Positions 41,279 to 50,210 of a DNA stretch of 64,000 bases are shown here, piece by piece. Each line of letters opens with the position of its first letter. Within the stretch, counting starts at the first letter, position 1. Position numbers and translations under genes: made by a program. The notes under the pieces were generated by a model. The model had not been told where the DNA came from. It saw only the letters and a list, made by a program, of their open reading frames with translations, and did not search any database. This DNA is from Actinacidiphila glaucinigra (GTDB lineage: Bacteria > Actinomycetota > Actinomycetes > Streptomycetales > Streptomycetaceae): contig NZ_FZOF01000005.1 of the NCBI RefSeq assembly GCF_900188405.1, positions 434,001 to 498,000 on the forward strand, written 5' to 3'.

Positions 41279-43417
41279 ATGCCCGTGATCTCCCATGCCC
41301 CGGACACCGGGATCTGGCTGCTGAGCACCCCGCGCACGTCGTACGCGCTGCGCATCGACGCCACCGGTGCCCCCTGCCACATCGCCTGGGGTCCGCGGCT
41401 GACCCTCGAGGAGGCGGCCGAACTCGCCGTCCCCGCGGGGCCGGACGCGAGCAGCTTCGAGGGCCGGCCCCCGGTGGGCGAGGAGCTCCCCGTCGACGGC
41501 GGCGCCCGCTTCGGGCCGCCGTCGCTCCAGGTCCGCTTCGCCGACGGGACCCGGGCCTTCGAGTGGCGGCCCGTAGGACACGACGTACACGAACCCGCCC
41601 CCGGCGCAGCCGAGTTGTCGCTGCGGTTCCGCGACCGCGTCCACCCGCTGGAAGTCACCCTGCGGTACCGCGTGCACGAGGACAGCGACGTCATCGAGCG
41701 GCACACCGTCCTGCGCAACGCGGGCGACCGAGGCATCACCGTGCTCCGGGCCGACTCCGCCGCGTGGAGCCTGCCGCCGCTGCCCGACTACCGGCTCAGC
41801 CACGTGACCGGCCAGTGGTCCGCGGAGAGCCAACTGCGCCGGGACCGGCTGCCGTACGGCGAGACCGTGCTGACCAGCCGTCGCGGCATCACCAGTCACC
41901 ACGCGAACCCCTGGGTGATGCTCGACGCGGGCGACGCCACCGAGACCCACGGCCGGGTGTGGAGCGCCGCCCTGGCGTGGAGCGGCAGTTGGCGGATCAC
42001 CGCGCAGCGGACCCCCGACGGCCGGGCCGGGTTCACCGGGGGCGCCGGGCACGACGGGACGAGCGTGCCGCTGGCCCCCGGCGAGGAGTTCACCACGCCG
42101 GGCTTCGCCGCCGTGTGCACCGACGGCGGCTTCGGTGCCGCGAGCCGCGCGTGGCACGCCCACACCCTGGCCCATGTCCTGCCGCACCCGTGGGAGACGG
42201 CGCCGGTGCTCTACAACTCCTGGGAGGCCACCGGCTTCGACGTCGACGAGCCCGGCCAGAGGGCGCTCGCCGCCCGGGCCGCCACGCTCGGCGTGGAGCT
42301 GTACGTCGTCGACGACGGATGGTTCGGGGCACGGCGCCACGACCGTGCGGGACTGGGCGACTGGGCCCCGGCCGCCGACCGCTTCCCCTCAGGGCTCGCA
42401 CCCCTCTCCGACGAGGTGCACCGGCTCGGGATGCGCTTCGGCCTGTGGGTGGAACCGGAGATGGTCAACCCCGACAGCGACCTCTACCGCGAGCACCCGG
42501 ACTGGGTGCTGCATGTGCCGGACCGGACCCGGACCGAGCTGCGCAACCAGCTGGTCCTCAACTTCGCGCGGCAGGACGTCGCCGACTGGGCGTACGACTG
42601 GCTCACCCGGCTCGTCGCGAAGAACGGCGTGGACTTCCTCAAGTGGGACATGAACCGCGCCTTCAGCGAGGCCGGCTGGCCCGGCCGCGACGACGGCGCG
42701 GACCGGCTGTGGACGCGGTACGTGCACAACCTCTACGGGGTGATCGACCGGCTCCGCGCCGACCACCCGCAGTTGCGGATCGAGTCCTGCAGCGGCGGCG
42801 GGGGCCGGGTGGACCTCGGCATCCTCTCCCGCACCGACCAGGCGTGGCCCTCGGACAACACCGACGCCGCCGACCGCGTGGCCATCCAGCACGGCTACGG
42901 CCAGGTCTACCCCGCGCGCACGATGGCCGCCTGGGTGACCGACGTGCCGAACCAGCTGACGCACCGCACGGTGCCGCTGCGCTTCCGCTTCCACGTCGCG
43001 ATGGCCGGGCTGCTGGGCATCGGCGGTGACCTCACCCGCTGGCCCGAGGAGGAACTGGCCGAAGGCGCCGAGCTGGTGGCCGGGTACAAGCGGGTCCGGC
43101 ACCTCGTCCAGCACGGCGCGCTGCACCGCCTGCGCGGCCCCGGGGACGAGGGCCCGACCGTGGTGGAGTACGCCGCGCACGACGGGAGCGAGGCGCTGGT
43201 GCTCGCCTGGCAGCGCGTGCAGCGGCACGGCGGCCCGCGGGGACCGGTGCGGCTGGGCGGTCTCACGCCGGGGGCCCGCTACCGCGACACGCGCACGGGG
43301 ACCGTGCACCACGCGACGGTGCTCGACGGGTACGGACTCTCGCTCGACCTGCCGCCGGGGGACTGGGCCAGCTCGGCCGTGCACCTGGTCCGCCTCGCGG
43401 AGCGGGACGGCGCGTGA
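41279..43417 (+). CDS. Alpha-galactosidase, GH36 (second copy)
   Basis: The product has 712 residues from ATG 41279 with GAGGA upstream. An N-terminal beta-supersandwich precedes a TIM barrel with the nucleophile Asp457 (FLKWDMNRAF), SCSGGGGRVDLGI and the acid/base Asp526 (PSDNTDAADR), together with WVEPEMVN. No signal peptide is seen, so it should cleave imported alpha-galactosides. It is divergent from the ROK operon and has its own promoter. The active-site SDNTD is the common form in GH36, unlike the SDCND of the first copy. Confidence 0.95.
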   Translation: MPVISHAPDTGIWLLSTPRTSYALRIDATGAPCHIAWGPRLTLEEAAELAVPAGPDASSFEGRPPVGEELPVDGGARFGPPSLQVRFADGTRAFEWRPVGHDVHEPAPGAAELSLRFRDRVHPLEVTLRYRVHEDSDVIERHTVLRNAGDRGITVLRADSAAWSLPPLPDYRLSHVTGQWSAESQLRRDRLPYGETVLTSRRGITSHHANPWVMLDAGDATETHGRVWSAALAWSGSWRITAQRTPDGRAGFTGGAGHDGTSVPLAPGEEFTTPGFAAVCTDGGFGAASRAWHAHTLAHVLPHPWETAPVLYNSWEATGFDVDEPGQRALAARAATLGVELYVVDDGWFGARRHDRAGLGDWAPAADRFPSGLAPLSDEVHRLGMRFGLWVEPEMVNPDSDLYREHPDWVLHVPDRTRTELRNQLVLNFARQDVADWAYDWLTRLVAKNGVDFLKWDMNRAFSEAGWPGRDDGADRLWTRYVHNLYGVIDRLRADHPQLRIESCSGGGGRVDLGILSRTDQAWPSDNTDAADRVAIQHGYGQVYPARTMAAWVTDVPNQLTHRTVPLRFRFHVAMAGLLGIGGDLTRWPEEELAEGAELVAGYKRVRHLVQHGALHRLRGPGDEGPTVVEYAAHDGSEALVLAWQRVQRHGGPRGPVRLGGLTPGARYRDTRTGTVHHATVLDGYGLSLDLPPGDWASSAVHLVRLAERDGA

Positions 43418-43586
43418 CCGCCCGGCCGGGCCGCGGCACGCCCCGCGCATGTGGGCAACTGCACAAACCCGCAGCTGCCGGAGCTTGTCCGGTGTGACGT
43501 GACACCGTCAAGGTGAGCTCCGTCCGCCCGTCCCGAAGACCCGCCGGCCCTCTGCACGTTCCTCACCCGATCACGAAGGGCGTTGC

Positions 43587-46500
43587 ATGTCCCACCGCTT
43601 CAGACGAGCACGCTTCACGGCGCTCGCCGCCCTGTTGTCCACCATCGCCGTGCCTTCCGTCGCCCACGCCGCGGACCCGGACGCCCCTGCGTCCCGGTCC
43701 GCGGCCCACGCGGCCCCCGCGGCTCACTCCCTCACCCTCGCCGACGGCTCGGTGCTGCGCTGGTCCGACGACGGCTCAGGCACCCTGACCCGCAAGGACG
43801 GCACCACCCGGGCCTTCCCCGTGGCGGCCGGCAAGGGCCGCAGCGCGTTCGGCGACCCGCTGACCCCCTCGGCCGAGATCCTCCGGCGCCGGGCCGACGC
43901 CGCCGCGCTGACGCCGTACAGCGTGGGCGCGTCCACCGGCCCCGGCTCCGCGGTCCGGCCCCGCACGATGAACTCCGGTGCCGTGCCGCTCCCGAAGAAG
44001 GTCCTCGCGGCCGTCGACGGCATCGGCGACCGGGCCGCGGCCCGCACCGCGGCTCCCGCCGCGGCCGCCAAGGACCTGCCCGCCAACGAGGGCCTGACGA
44101 CGTCCTTCCAGTCGTACCTCAACGCGGGCGGCGTCAACGCGGTCGGTGCCTTCCAGGACACCGCCACATATCTGCGCGCGCTGCCCGGCGAGGGCCAGAT
44201 CGTCACCAACGTGTCGCTGGGCGACCTCACCGACCAGGGCATGGCCGACGCTGGCGACGAGTACGTGCGCCTCAACGGCCCGACCACGGTGCTCCGCGAC
44301 GGCAAGCGCTACCTGGACTTCCCCTCCCTGCCGCTGATACCGACCTACACCAGCGACAACAAGGGCCGCCTCGACCCGGCCGGCGCCATCGAGGGCCAGG
44401 ACCCCAACCTCGCCGAAGTACTCCTGGACTTCTCGATGATGGCCCCGCTGCCGCACGACCGGCAGCGCCCGGAGGCCACCGGCAGCGGCGCCACCGACCT
44501 GCTGGGCATCGCGCCCGGCGCGCAGTACCGGCTGGTGATCCCCGAGGAGCCCTCCGCCGTGGGCATCGCGGCCGCGCTGCGGGCCGCTGCCGCCCAGAAG
44601 CCCCGGCCGGACGTCATCACCGCGAGCCTCGGATTCGGCACGGACGGCTCGATCGGCTTCCCCTCGCGGTGGCTGGAGGACGACCCGGAGATCAGGGACA
44701 CCCTGCGCTCGATCGTGGACTCGGGGATCGTCGTGGTCGTCTCGTCCAACGACGGCACCCGCCTCGGCCTGCCGGTGTCGGTCGGCCCCGACGGCGGCAG
44801 CACCCCGACCGACCTGACGTCGAGCAGCCGCGCGCAGACGTTCATCGACGACGTCGCGCCCACCACCACCCCCACCCTGGTCCGCGACACCGGGGTGATC
44901 GCCGCCGGCGGCACCACCGTCGACGACACCCTGAGCTCGGACGACGTACGCACCGCCGTCTACCCGACGACCCGCTACAACGGGTCCGCCGGCTACTCCT
45001 CGGGGTTCGGCAGCCGGATCGACCTGGCGGCGCCCGGCGACAACCTGCCCTCGCTGATCCACACCCCGGACGGACCGGGCGTGGTGCTCAACGGCGGCAC
45101 CTCGGCCTCCGCCCCGATGATCGCCGCCGCGGCGGCCAACGTACTGGCGGCCGCCGAGGCGACCGGGCAGAAGCTCAGCCCGCGTGAGGTCAGGAAGCTG
45201 CTGGTCGACACCGGCCGCCCGATCGCCCAGCCCCCGCAGGCCGACCGGGAACTGCGCATGGGCCCGCAGCTGGACGTGACCGCGGCGGTGGAGAGGGTGC
45301 TCGCCGAGCGCCACGACCTCACCCCGGCCGCGGTGCGGCTGTCCGTCGCCGAGCGCCAGTTGCTGTCGGTGAGCCCGACCACCGCCTTCGTCGAGGCCAC
45401 CGACCCCTCCGCCATCGATTTGGCGGGCCCCGCCGACGCCTGGGGCAACCCGTCCGGGCAGAACGCGGTCTCGCCCCTCACGTTCGGCCTCGACCTCACG
45501 GGCGCCCACCAGAAACTGACGTACCGTCTGCGCGTGGGCGACAAGGGCACGATCCCGTCCGCGGGCCCCAGCCTGCGCGTCCTGCCCCGCGAGCTGCTGG
45601 CCGCAGCCGGCCTGCCCCTCGCCTCCGGCGAACCGCGCACCCTGCAGGTGACGTTCGAGGCGCTCTCCGGGAGCAAGGTGGTGGCCTCGACCGGCCGGCG
45701 GCTCACCTTCGGCGCCGCCGACGGCACATATGTGCAGCCCAAGGCTCCGACCGCGCCCGGCTCGTCCCCGCTGGGCAAGCCCGTCACCGTGCACTACGAC
45801 CTCACCGGCCTGCGGGACGCGACCGCACCCGAGCTGGTGCTCTCCTCGGTCGGCCACTGGACGCCCTTCACCACCAGCGACAAGTGGCGTGCCCAGTGGC
45901 GCACCCCGCTCACCGGCACCAAGGGCACGGTGACCATCCCCGCCTCCGCCTTCGGACCAGGTGGCGCCGGGCTCTACGGCATCGGCGTCACGCTCTACGA
46001 CGGCCAGGTCTTCGGGGACTTCCGCGCCCTGCGCGTCGGGCCCGGCGCGGACCAGCGGCCGCAGGCACCGCTGCTGGGGCTGGGGAGGTCCGCCACGGCC
46101 CACACCGTCGAGCTGAGCCGCCCGGAACCGAAGTTGACGGTCGCCTGGGACGCCTCCTCGGTGCGGCACGCCGACGGCGCGGCCATCGAGTTCCTCACCC
46201 CGGCCCCCACCCTGTACGGGGCGCTCAACACCGCCACCAACCAGAACGGCAGCGGCCGCGACGACAACGGCGTCGACCACGCCTCCACCCTCTTCCGGCC
46301 GCTGCCCTCGGTGAAGGGCCGGACCGTGCTCGACCTGAGGGCACTCGGTCTGCCGACCGGACTGCAGTACCCGGTCCGGATCCTCCCCACCCGGGCCGGA
46401 AAGCCCGTGGGGCAGGCGTCGCCCACGTCGTTCGTGCAGTACCTCGACGGCGACACCGTCTCCGGTACCCTGGAGAACATCGAGGTCAGCGGCGGCAAGG

Positions 46501-47555
46501 CTCTGCTCTCCACCGACGACTTCGCCGAGGGCGACGACGGCTGGATCCACCTGGAGGGCTCCGCCACCACCGCGTACTCGCTCTCCGAGGGCACCCTCGG
46601 CACCACGGTGTCCCGTGAGACCGGCACCTCGATGATGCAGGAGGTGCTGGGGGCCGACCCCGGCACGGGACACACCCTCATCGGCCACCGGCCGTTCGAC
46701 GGCGGCGTGCTCCCCGAGGTCGACCTGCGCGACACCGCGACCGGTGAGCGCGTGAAGCTCAGCACACTCGACCCGGGCACGGGCTCGACATCGGTCTACT
46801 TCCAGGGCGGGGTCGTCGACCCGGCCCGTCACCGGGCGGCCGTGACGACCTTCGACGGGGTCTCGGGCGTGGCCTCGCTGTGGACCGTCGACATGGCCAC
46901 CGGCAAGGTCTCCGCGCCGATCCCGCTCAACGCGGACAGTCCGGGGCGAACCTTCGGCAACGTCTCCGTCGACGCGTCGACCGGGACGTTCTTCGCCGCC
47001 ACCACCGGGACCATGGGGCCCTGCCTGTCCGGACGCGTCCCCTACTGGGCCGTGTCGGTCGACGCCGGCACCCGCGAGGTGTCGCCGCTGACGACCATGC
47101 CCGCCTGCACCGCCGGGCTCCTGCCCGACGGCAGGGGCGACCGGGTCTACGTCGCAGCCGGCCCGGCCACCCCCAGCTACACCACGGGCGAGTTCCCCAC
47201 CAGCAGCTGGCGTTCGGCCGACCAGAAGTCCCTGGCCACCGCCGCCCCGGCCGACCTGGGCACCCGCGGCGTCATGTGGCCGGTGCTCGACACCCGGCAC
47301 CACGTCGCGCTCGTCGCCCATCTCTACGAGGAGGCCACCACGGGCGACAACAACGCCCTGAGCGAGATCACCGTCGTCGACCCCGACACGGGCAGGGTGC
47401 TCGCCCGGCACCCCGTCGCCAACCTCGTCAACTCCACGCTCAGCACCAGCAACTTCGACTTCACCAGCCGGCGCGGGCTGTTCCTCGACCCCGGCACGCG
47501 CACGGTCTTCCTGGTGAACCCCTGGGCCAACGGGCTCCAGCGGTTCACCTACTGA
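43587..47555 (+). CDS. Large secreted serine peptidase with sedolisin (S53)-like catalytic residues
   Basis: The product has 1322 residues. A signal peptide (residues 1-29, ending SVAHA) precedes a long pro-region. In the catalytic region Glu277 and Asp281 form an E-x3-D motif (LAEVLLD), APGA follows (GIAPGAQYRLVIP), and the nucleophile Ser506 lies in GGTSASAPMIAAAAA. I see no S8-type Asp/His pair (DTG; HGTH). E-x3-D plus GTSxxxP is the sedolisin pattern, although GTSASAP also occurs in S8 peptidases and automatic pipelines may call this S8. About 800 residues follow, with Fn3-like parts and WD/YVTN-like repeats near the C-terminus (VVDPARHRAAVTTFDG). A hairpin terminator follows. Confidence 0.85.
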   Translation: MSHRFRRARFTALAALLSTIAVPSVAHAADPDAPASRSAAHAAPAAHSLTLADGSVLRWSDDGSGTLTRKDGTTRAFPVAAGKGRSAFGDPLTPSAEILRRRADAAALTPYSVGASTGPGSAVRPRTMNSGAVPLPKKVLAAVDGIGDRAAARTAAPAAAAKDLPANEGLTTSFQSYLNAGGVNAVGAFQDTATYLRALPGEGQIVTNVSLGDLTDQGMADAGDEYVRLNGPTTVLRDGKRYLDFPSLPLIPTYTSDNKGRLDPAGAIEGQDPNLAEVLLDFSMMAPLPHDRQRPEATGSGATDLLGIAPGAQYRLVIPEEPSAVGIAAALRAAAAQKPRPDVITASLGFGTDGSIGFPSRWLEDDPEIRDTLRSIVDSGIVVVVSSNDGTRLGLPVSVGPDGGSTPTDLTSSSRAQTFIDDVAPTTTPTLVRDTGVIAAGGTTVDDTLSSDDVRTAVYPTTRYNGSAGYSSGFGSRIDLAAPGDNLPSLIHTPDGPGVVLNGGTSASAPMIAAAAANVLAAAEATGQKLSPREVRKLLVDTGRPIAQPPQADRELRMGPQLDVTAAVERVLAERHDLTPAAVRLSVAERQLLSVSPTTAFVEATDPSAIDLAGPADAWGNPSGQNAVSPLTFGLDLTGAHQKLTYRLRVGDKGTIPSAGPSLRVLPRELLAAAGLPLASGEPRTLQVTFEALSGSKVVASTGRRLTFGAADGTYVQPKAPTAPGSSPLGKPVTVHYDLTGLRDATAPELVLSSVGHWTPFTTSDKWRAQWRTPLTGTKGTVTIPASAFGPGGAGLYGIGVTLYDGQVFGDFRALRVGPGADQRPQAPLLGLGRSATAHTVELSRPEPKLTVAWDASSVRHADGAAIEFLTPAPTLYGALNTATNQNGSGRDDNGVDHASTLFRPLPSVKGRTVLDLRALGLPTGLQYPVRILPTRAGKPVGQASPTSFVQYLDGDTVSGTLENIEVSGGKALLSTDDFAEGDDGWIHLEGSATTAYSLSEGTLGTTVSRETGTSMMQEVLGADPGTGHTLIGHRPFDGGVLPEVDLRDTATGERVKLSTLDPGTGSTSVYFQGGVVDPARHRAAVTTFDGVSGVASLWTVDMATGKVSAPIPLNADSPGRTFGNVSVDASTGTFFAATTGTMGPCLSGRVPYWAVSVDAGTREVSPLTTMPACTAGLLPDGRGDRVYVAAGPATPSYTTGEFPTSSWRSADQKSLATAAPADLGTRGVMWPVLDTRHHVALVAHLYEEATTGDNNALSEITVVDPDTGRVLARHPVANLVNSTLSTSNFDFTSRRGLFLDPGTRTVFLVNPWANGLQRFTY

Positions 47556-47569
47556 CCGCGGGCCCACGG

Positions 47570-47605
47570 GGCCGGGTCCGCCACGTACAGACGGCGGACC
47601 CGGCC
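47570..47605 (+). terminator. Hairpin terminator after the large peptidase gene
   Basis: A 13-bp perfect stem (47570-47582 with 47593-47605, 10-nt loop) begins 14 bp after the stop codon. No U-tract follows. Confidence 0.7.
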
Positions 47606-47673
47606 TCCAGGATCGCGTGGTGACACCTGTGCTACGTTAAGCGCGTTGCAGTTTTGGTACCCATGAACTTTAC

Positions 47674-47715
47674 GTGCACCTGCCGGGATGTAACCGACAG
47701 GTGCACTTTTGTTTT
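47674..47715 (+). promoter_or_regulatory. Hairpin with T-run in the cold-shock gene leader
   Basis: GTGCACCTG (47674-47682) pairs perfectly with CAGGTGCAC (47698-47706), followed directly by TTTTGTTTT. This is a terminator-like structure 81 bp upstream of the cold-shock start codon. A candidate promoter (TTGCAG 47646-47651, TTTACG 47669-47674, spacer 17) lies just before it, so the hairpin would start the mRNA leader and could act as an attenuator or RNA thermosensor. Confidence 0.6.
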
Positions 47716-47796
47716 CCGGTCTTTCCGGAGGGGTCAATGCGGCGACGGGAGGTCGCAAAGTGCGGCCTTCGTGTACTGCTCCCAAAGGAGATTCCC

Positions 47797-48000
47797 ATGG
47801 CGACCGGCACCGTGAAGTGGTTCAACTCGGAAAAGGGCTTCGGCTTCATCGAGCAGGACGGCGGCGGCGCCGACGTCTTCGCTCACTACTCCAACATCGC
47901 CACCTCGGGCTTCCGTGAGCTCCAGGAGGGCCAGAAGGTGAGCTTCGACGTCACGCAGGGCCAGAAGGGCCCGCAGGCGGAGAACATCCTCCCCATCTGA
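47797..48000 (+). CDS. Cold-shock protein (CspA family)
   Basis: The product has 67 residues. RNP1 (KGFGFIEQ) and RNP2 (DVFAHYSNI) motifs are clear in a single OB-fold. It binds single-stranded RNA/DNA and melts mRNA structure. AAAGGAG lies 6 nt before ATG. An unusual hairpin leader precedes it and a terminator hairpin follows, so it is a single-gene unit. Streptomyces chromosomes carry several such genes and I cannot assign a specific locus name. Confidence 0.97.
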   Translation: MATGTVKWFNSEKGFGFIEQDGGGADVFAHYSNIATSGFRELQEGQKVSFDVTQGQKGPQAENILPI

Positions 48001-48017
48001 TCCACCGGGGATGCAAG

Positions 48018-48045
48018 GGGCCGGCACCTCTCGGGGTGCCGGCCC
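48018..48045. terminator. Terminator between cold-shock and BTAD regulator genes
   Basis: An 11-bp stem (48018-48028 with 48035-48045, 6-nt loop) is followed by TTCCTCTTT, closer to a classical rho-independent terminator than others here. It also lies past the end of the minus-strand regulator. Confidence 0.8.
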
Positions 48046-48072
48046 TTCCTCTTTGGGGCGCGGGCGCCGGGC

Positions 48073-50076
48073 CTACCGGGCGAGCGCCGCCGCGACGGCG
48101 CAGAGGTGGCGGTCCACCGGGCCCGCGGTGAGCAGACCGCTGCCGGCTCCCGCGAGTTGGCCGGCGGCGGGGAGCAGGCGGGCGTGGAGTTCCTCGAGGA
48201 CCTCGCGATCGCCGAGCTCGACGGCGAGCACGCCCTGCAGACAGCACAGCGCCTCGTACAGCAGGTCGGGGGGTGGCTCGGGCAGCGCCCGCAGCGCCGC
48301 CAGGGCCTCGGCGCGACGGCCGGCGCGCAGCAGGGCGAAGGGTTCCGCCCACGGCCGGTACGGCCCCCAGTCCGCGGCCGGGTCCACGCGCTCGGCGAGC
48401 CGCGCCGCCGGGACGGGGCCGTCGGCCAGGTCGAGGCAGAGCAGCGACAGCGGCAGCAGGCCCCGTTCGACGCCCGGCATCCCGGCGCCCTCCAGCCGCG
48501 CCGCGGCGGCCCGGTAGGCGGCTTCGGCCCGCGAGGCGCCCCCGCCGCCGGAGGCGGCCGTGCGCAGCGCGCGGTACCACTGGGTGAAGACGCCCGCCAG
48601 GGGCAGTTCGTGACGTTCTGCGAGTACGTCGACCGCGGCGGCGTGCAGGTCGGCCGCGGGGAAGTCGGCGAGGGCGCTGCGGGCCTGGAGACGGATCAGG
48701 TGCCCGAGCACCTCGTACGTCGTCAGGCCGTGCCGCCGGGCGAGCGCCACCAGTTCGGCGCCGACCGCGTCCCTGCGCGGGGCGAGGCCCGCCCGGGTGC
48801 ACGTCTGCATGAACACCCCGTTGAGGGCGAACGCGAGGAGAGCCGGGTCGTCGAGCCGGCGGGCCGCCTCCTCGGCCTGCCGCGCCGCCTGCGGTCCGCG
48901 CGGGGTGCGGATGCCGCGGGTCTCCACCGCGATCGTGGCCAGCAGCCGGCAGCGGGCCGTCTCGTGCGCGGCGCCGGCGGGAAGTGCGGCCAGGGTGCGC
49001 TCGGCCGCGGCGACGACGCGCCGGGCCTGTTCCGGGTCGTCGCCGCGGGTCCAGATCGCCGGCACGTCGTACGCGCCGATCACCCGGGCGGTCAGCTCCG
49101 GGTCGCCGGTCTCCTCCGCCGCGGTGACGGCGGCGAGGCGGTGTTCGCGGGCGGCTTCCAGGCCGCCGCCCCCGGTCAGCGCGAGATTGCGCAGCAGGCC
49201 GACCGTCGACTCCAGCCGGGCGCGGGCCCCGGCGGCGACGGTGCGGTCGTACGCCTCGGCCGCCCGCGTCCACACACGGGCGGCCGCGTCGCCCGGGTCG
49301 GCGGGCGGGGGCGCCTGCGGGTCCAGGCGCGGGTCCTGGGCGAGTACGTCCGCCTCCAGGCGGCGCAGCGCCGGTCCGGGGTCGAGCCCCAGGCCCTGGG
49401 CCAGCATCGCCCGGGCCCTGCGCAGCACGGCGAGCGCGTCCCCCTGGCGGCCCGAGCGGTACAGCGCGAGCGCCAGGAGCCGCCAGGCGTCCTCACGCCA
49501 CGGGTGCTCGGTCAGGTGCGCGTCCAGGTCGGGTACCGCCTCGGCGGCCAGGCCGAGTCGCAGCCGGGCCTCGGCGCGCCGCTCGACGGCCCGCAACCGC
49601 AGTTCGGCGAGGCGGGAGCGCTCGCCGCGGGCCCACTCCCGGTGGGCGTACTCGCCGTACGAGGGGCCGCGCCACAGTTCCAGGGCCTCGCCGAGCCGCG
49701 CCAGCGCCGGCGCGGGCGGCAGAGCCGCGGCGGCGTCGACGGCGGCCTCGAACCGCCAGGCGTCCACGCTGTCCGGGTCCGCCCGCAGCGCGTACCCGGT
49801 GCCCGCGGTGACCAGGAGCCGCGTGGGTGCCCGCGGCCGCCGCCCCGGTTCCAGCCCGCGGCGCAGCGCGCCGACGAAGGTCTGCACGGCCCCGACGGCA
49901 CCGGCCGGCGGCTCGTCCCACAGATCCGCCACCAGGCGGTTCACCGGTACGACACGGCGGCGTGCCACGACCAGCCGCGCCAGCACCTCCCGGTGCCGCG
50001 GTCCCCCGAGCGCGAGCGCGCGACCGTCGCCGTCCCAGGCGACGACCGGCCCGAGCACACCGAACGCGACCCGCAC
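48073..50076 (-). CDS. AfsR/SARP-type regulator with BTAD domain
   Basis: GTG 50076 gives 667 residues. An OmpR-like winged helix (FGVLGPVVAWDGDGRALALGG... LWDEPPAGAVGAVQTFVGALRRGL) and a bacterial transcriptional activator domain (FEAAVDAAAALPPAPALARLGEALELWRGP) fill about the first 240 residues. The rest is alpha-helical and TPR-like (residues 250-667). No Walker A motif is visible, so it lacks the NB-ARC ATPase of AfsR. SARPs often activate antibiotic genes, but none is nearby. It is divergent from an alpha/beta hydrolase gene. Confidence 0.9.
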   Translation of the reverse strand: MRVAFGVLGPVVAWDGDGRALALGGPRHREVLARLVVARRRVVPVNRLVADLWDEPPAGAVGAVQTFVGALRRGLEPGRRPRAPTRLLVTAGTGYALRADPDSVDAWRFEAAVDAAAALPPAPALARLGEALELWRGPSYGEYAHREWARGERSRLAELRLRAVERRAEARLRLGLAAEAVPDLDAHLTEHPWREDAWRLLALALYRSGRQGDALAVLRRARAMLAQGLGLDPGPALRRLEADVLAQDPRLDPQAPPPADPGDAAARVWTRAAEAYDRTVAAGARARLESTVGLLRNLALTGGGGLEAAREHRLAAVTAAEETGDPELTARVIGAYDVPAIWTRGDDPEQARRVVAAAERTLAALPAGAAHETARCRLLATIAVETRGIRTPRGPQAARQAEEAARRLDDPALLAFALNGVFMQTCTRAGLAPRRDAVGAELVALARRHGLTTYEVLGHLIRLQARSALADFPAADLHAAAVDVLAERHELPLAGVFTQWYRALRTAASGGGGASRAEAAYRAAAARLEGAGMPGVERGLLPLSLLCLDLADGPVPAARLAERVDPAADWGPYRPWAEPFALLRAGRRAEALAALRALPEPPPDLLYEALCCLQGVLAVELGDREVLEELHARLLPAAGQLAGAGSGLLTAGPVDRHLCAVAAALAR

Positions 50077-50210
50077 CCTGCCCACCTCTCCGGTCGTCGT
50101 CCCCGCTGCCACGGTACGCGCTGACCGGTTGCTGATCGGCGGGCGGGAGGCTCGGGACGTCCGCCCCGGCGGGCAGCCGACTCCACGACCACGGAACGAG
50201 AGAACGCACC

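Noticed and set aside
43776-47567. 1263-codon minus-strand open frame opposite the large peptidase
   Set aside because: Same GC-bias artefact: low-complexity composition with no recognisable motif.
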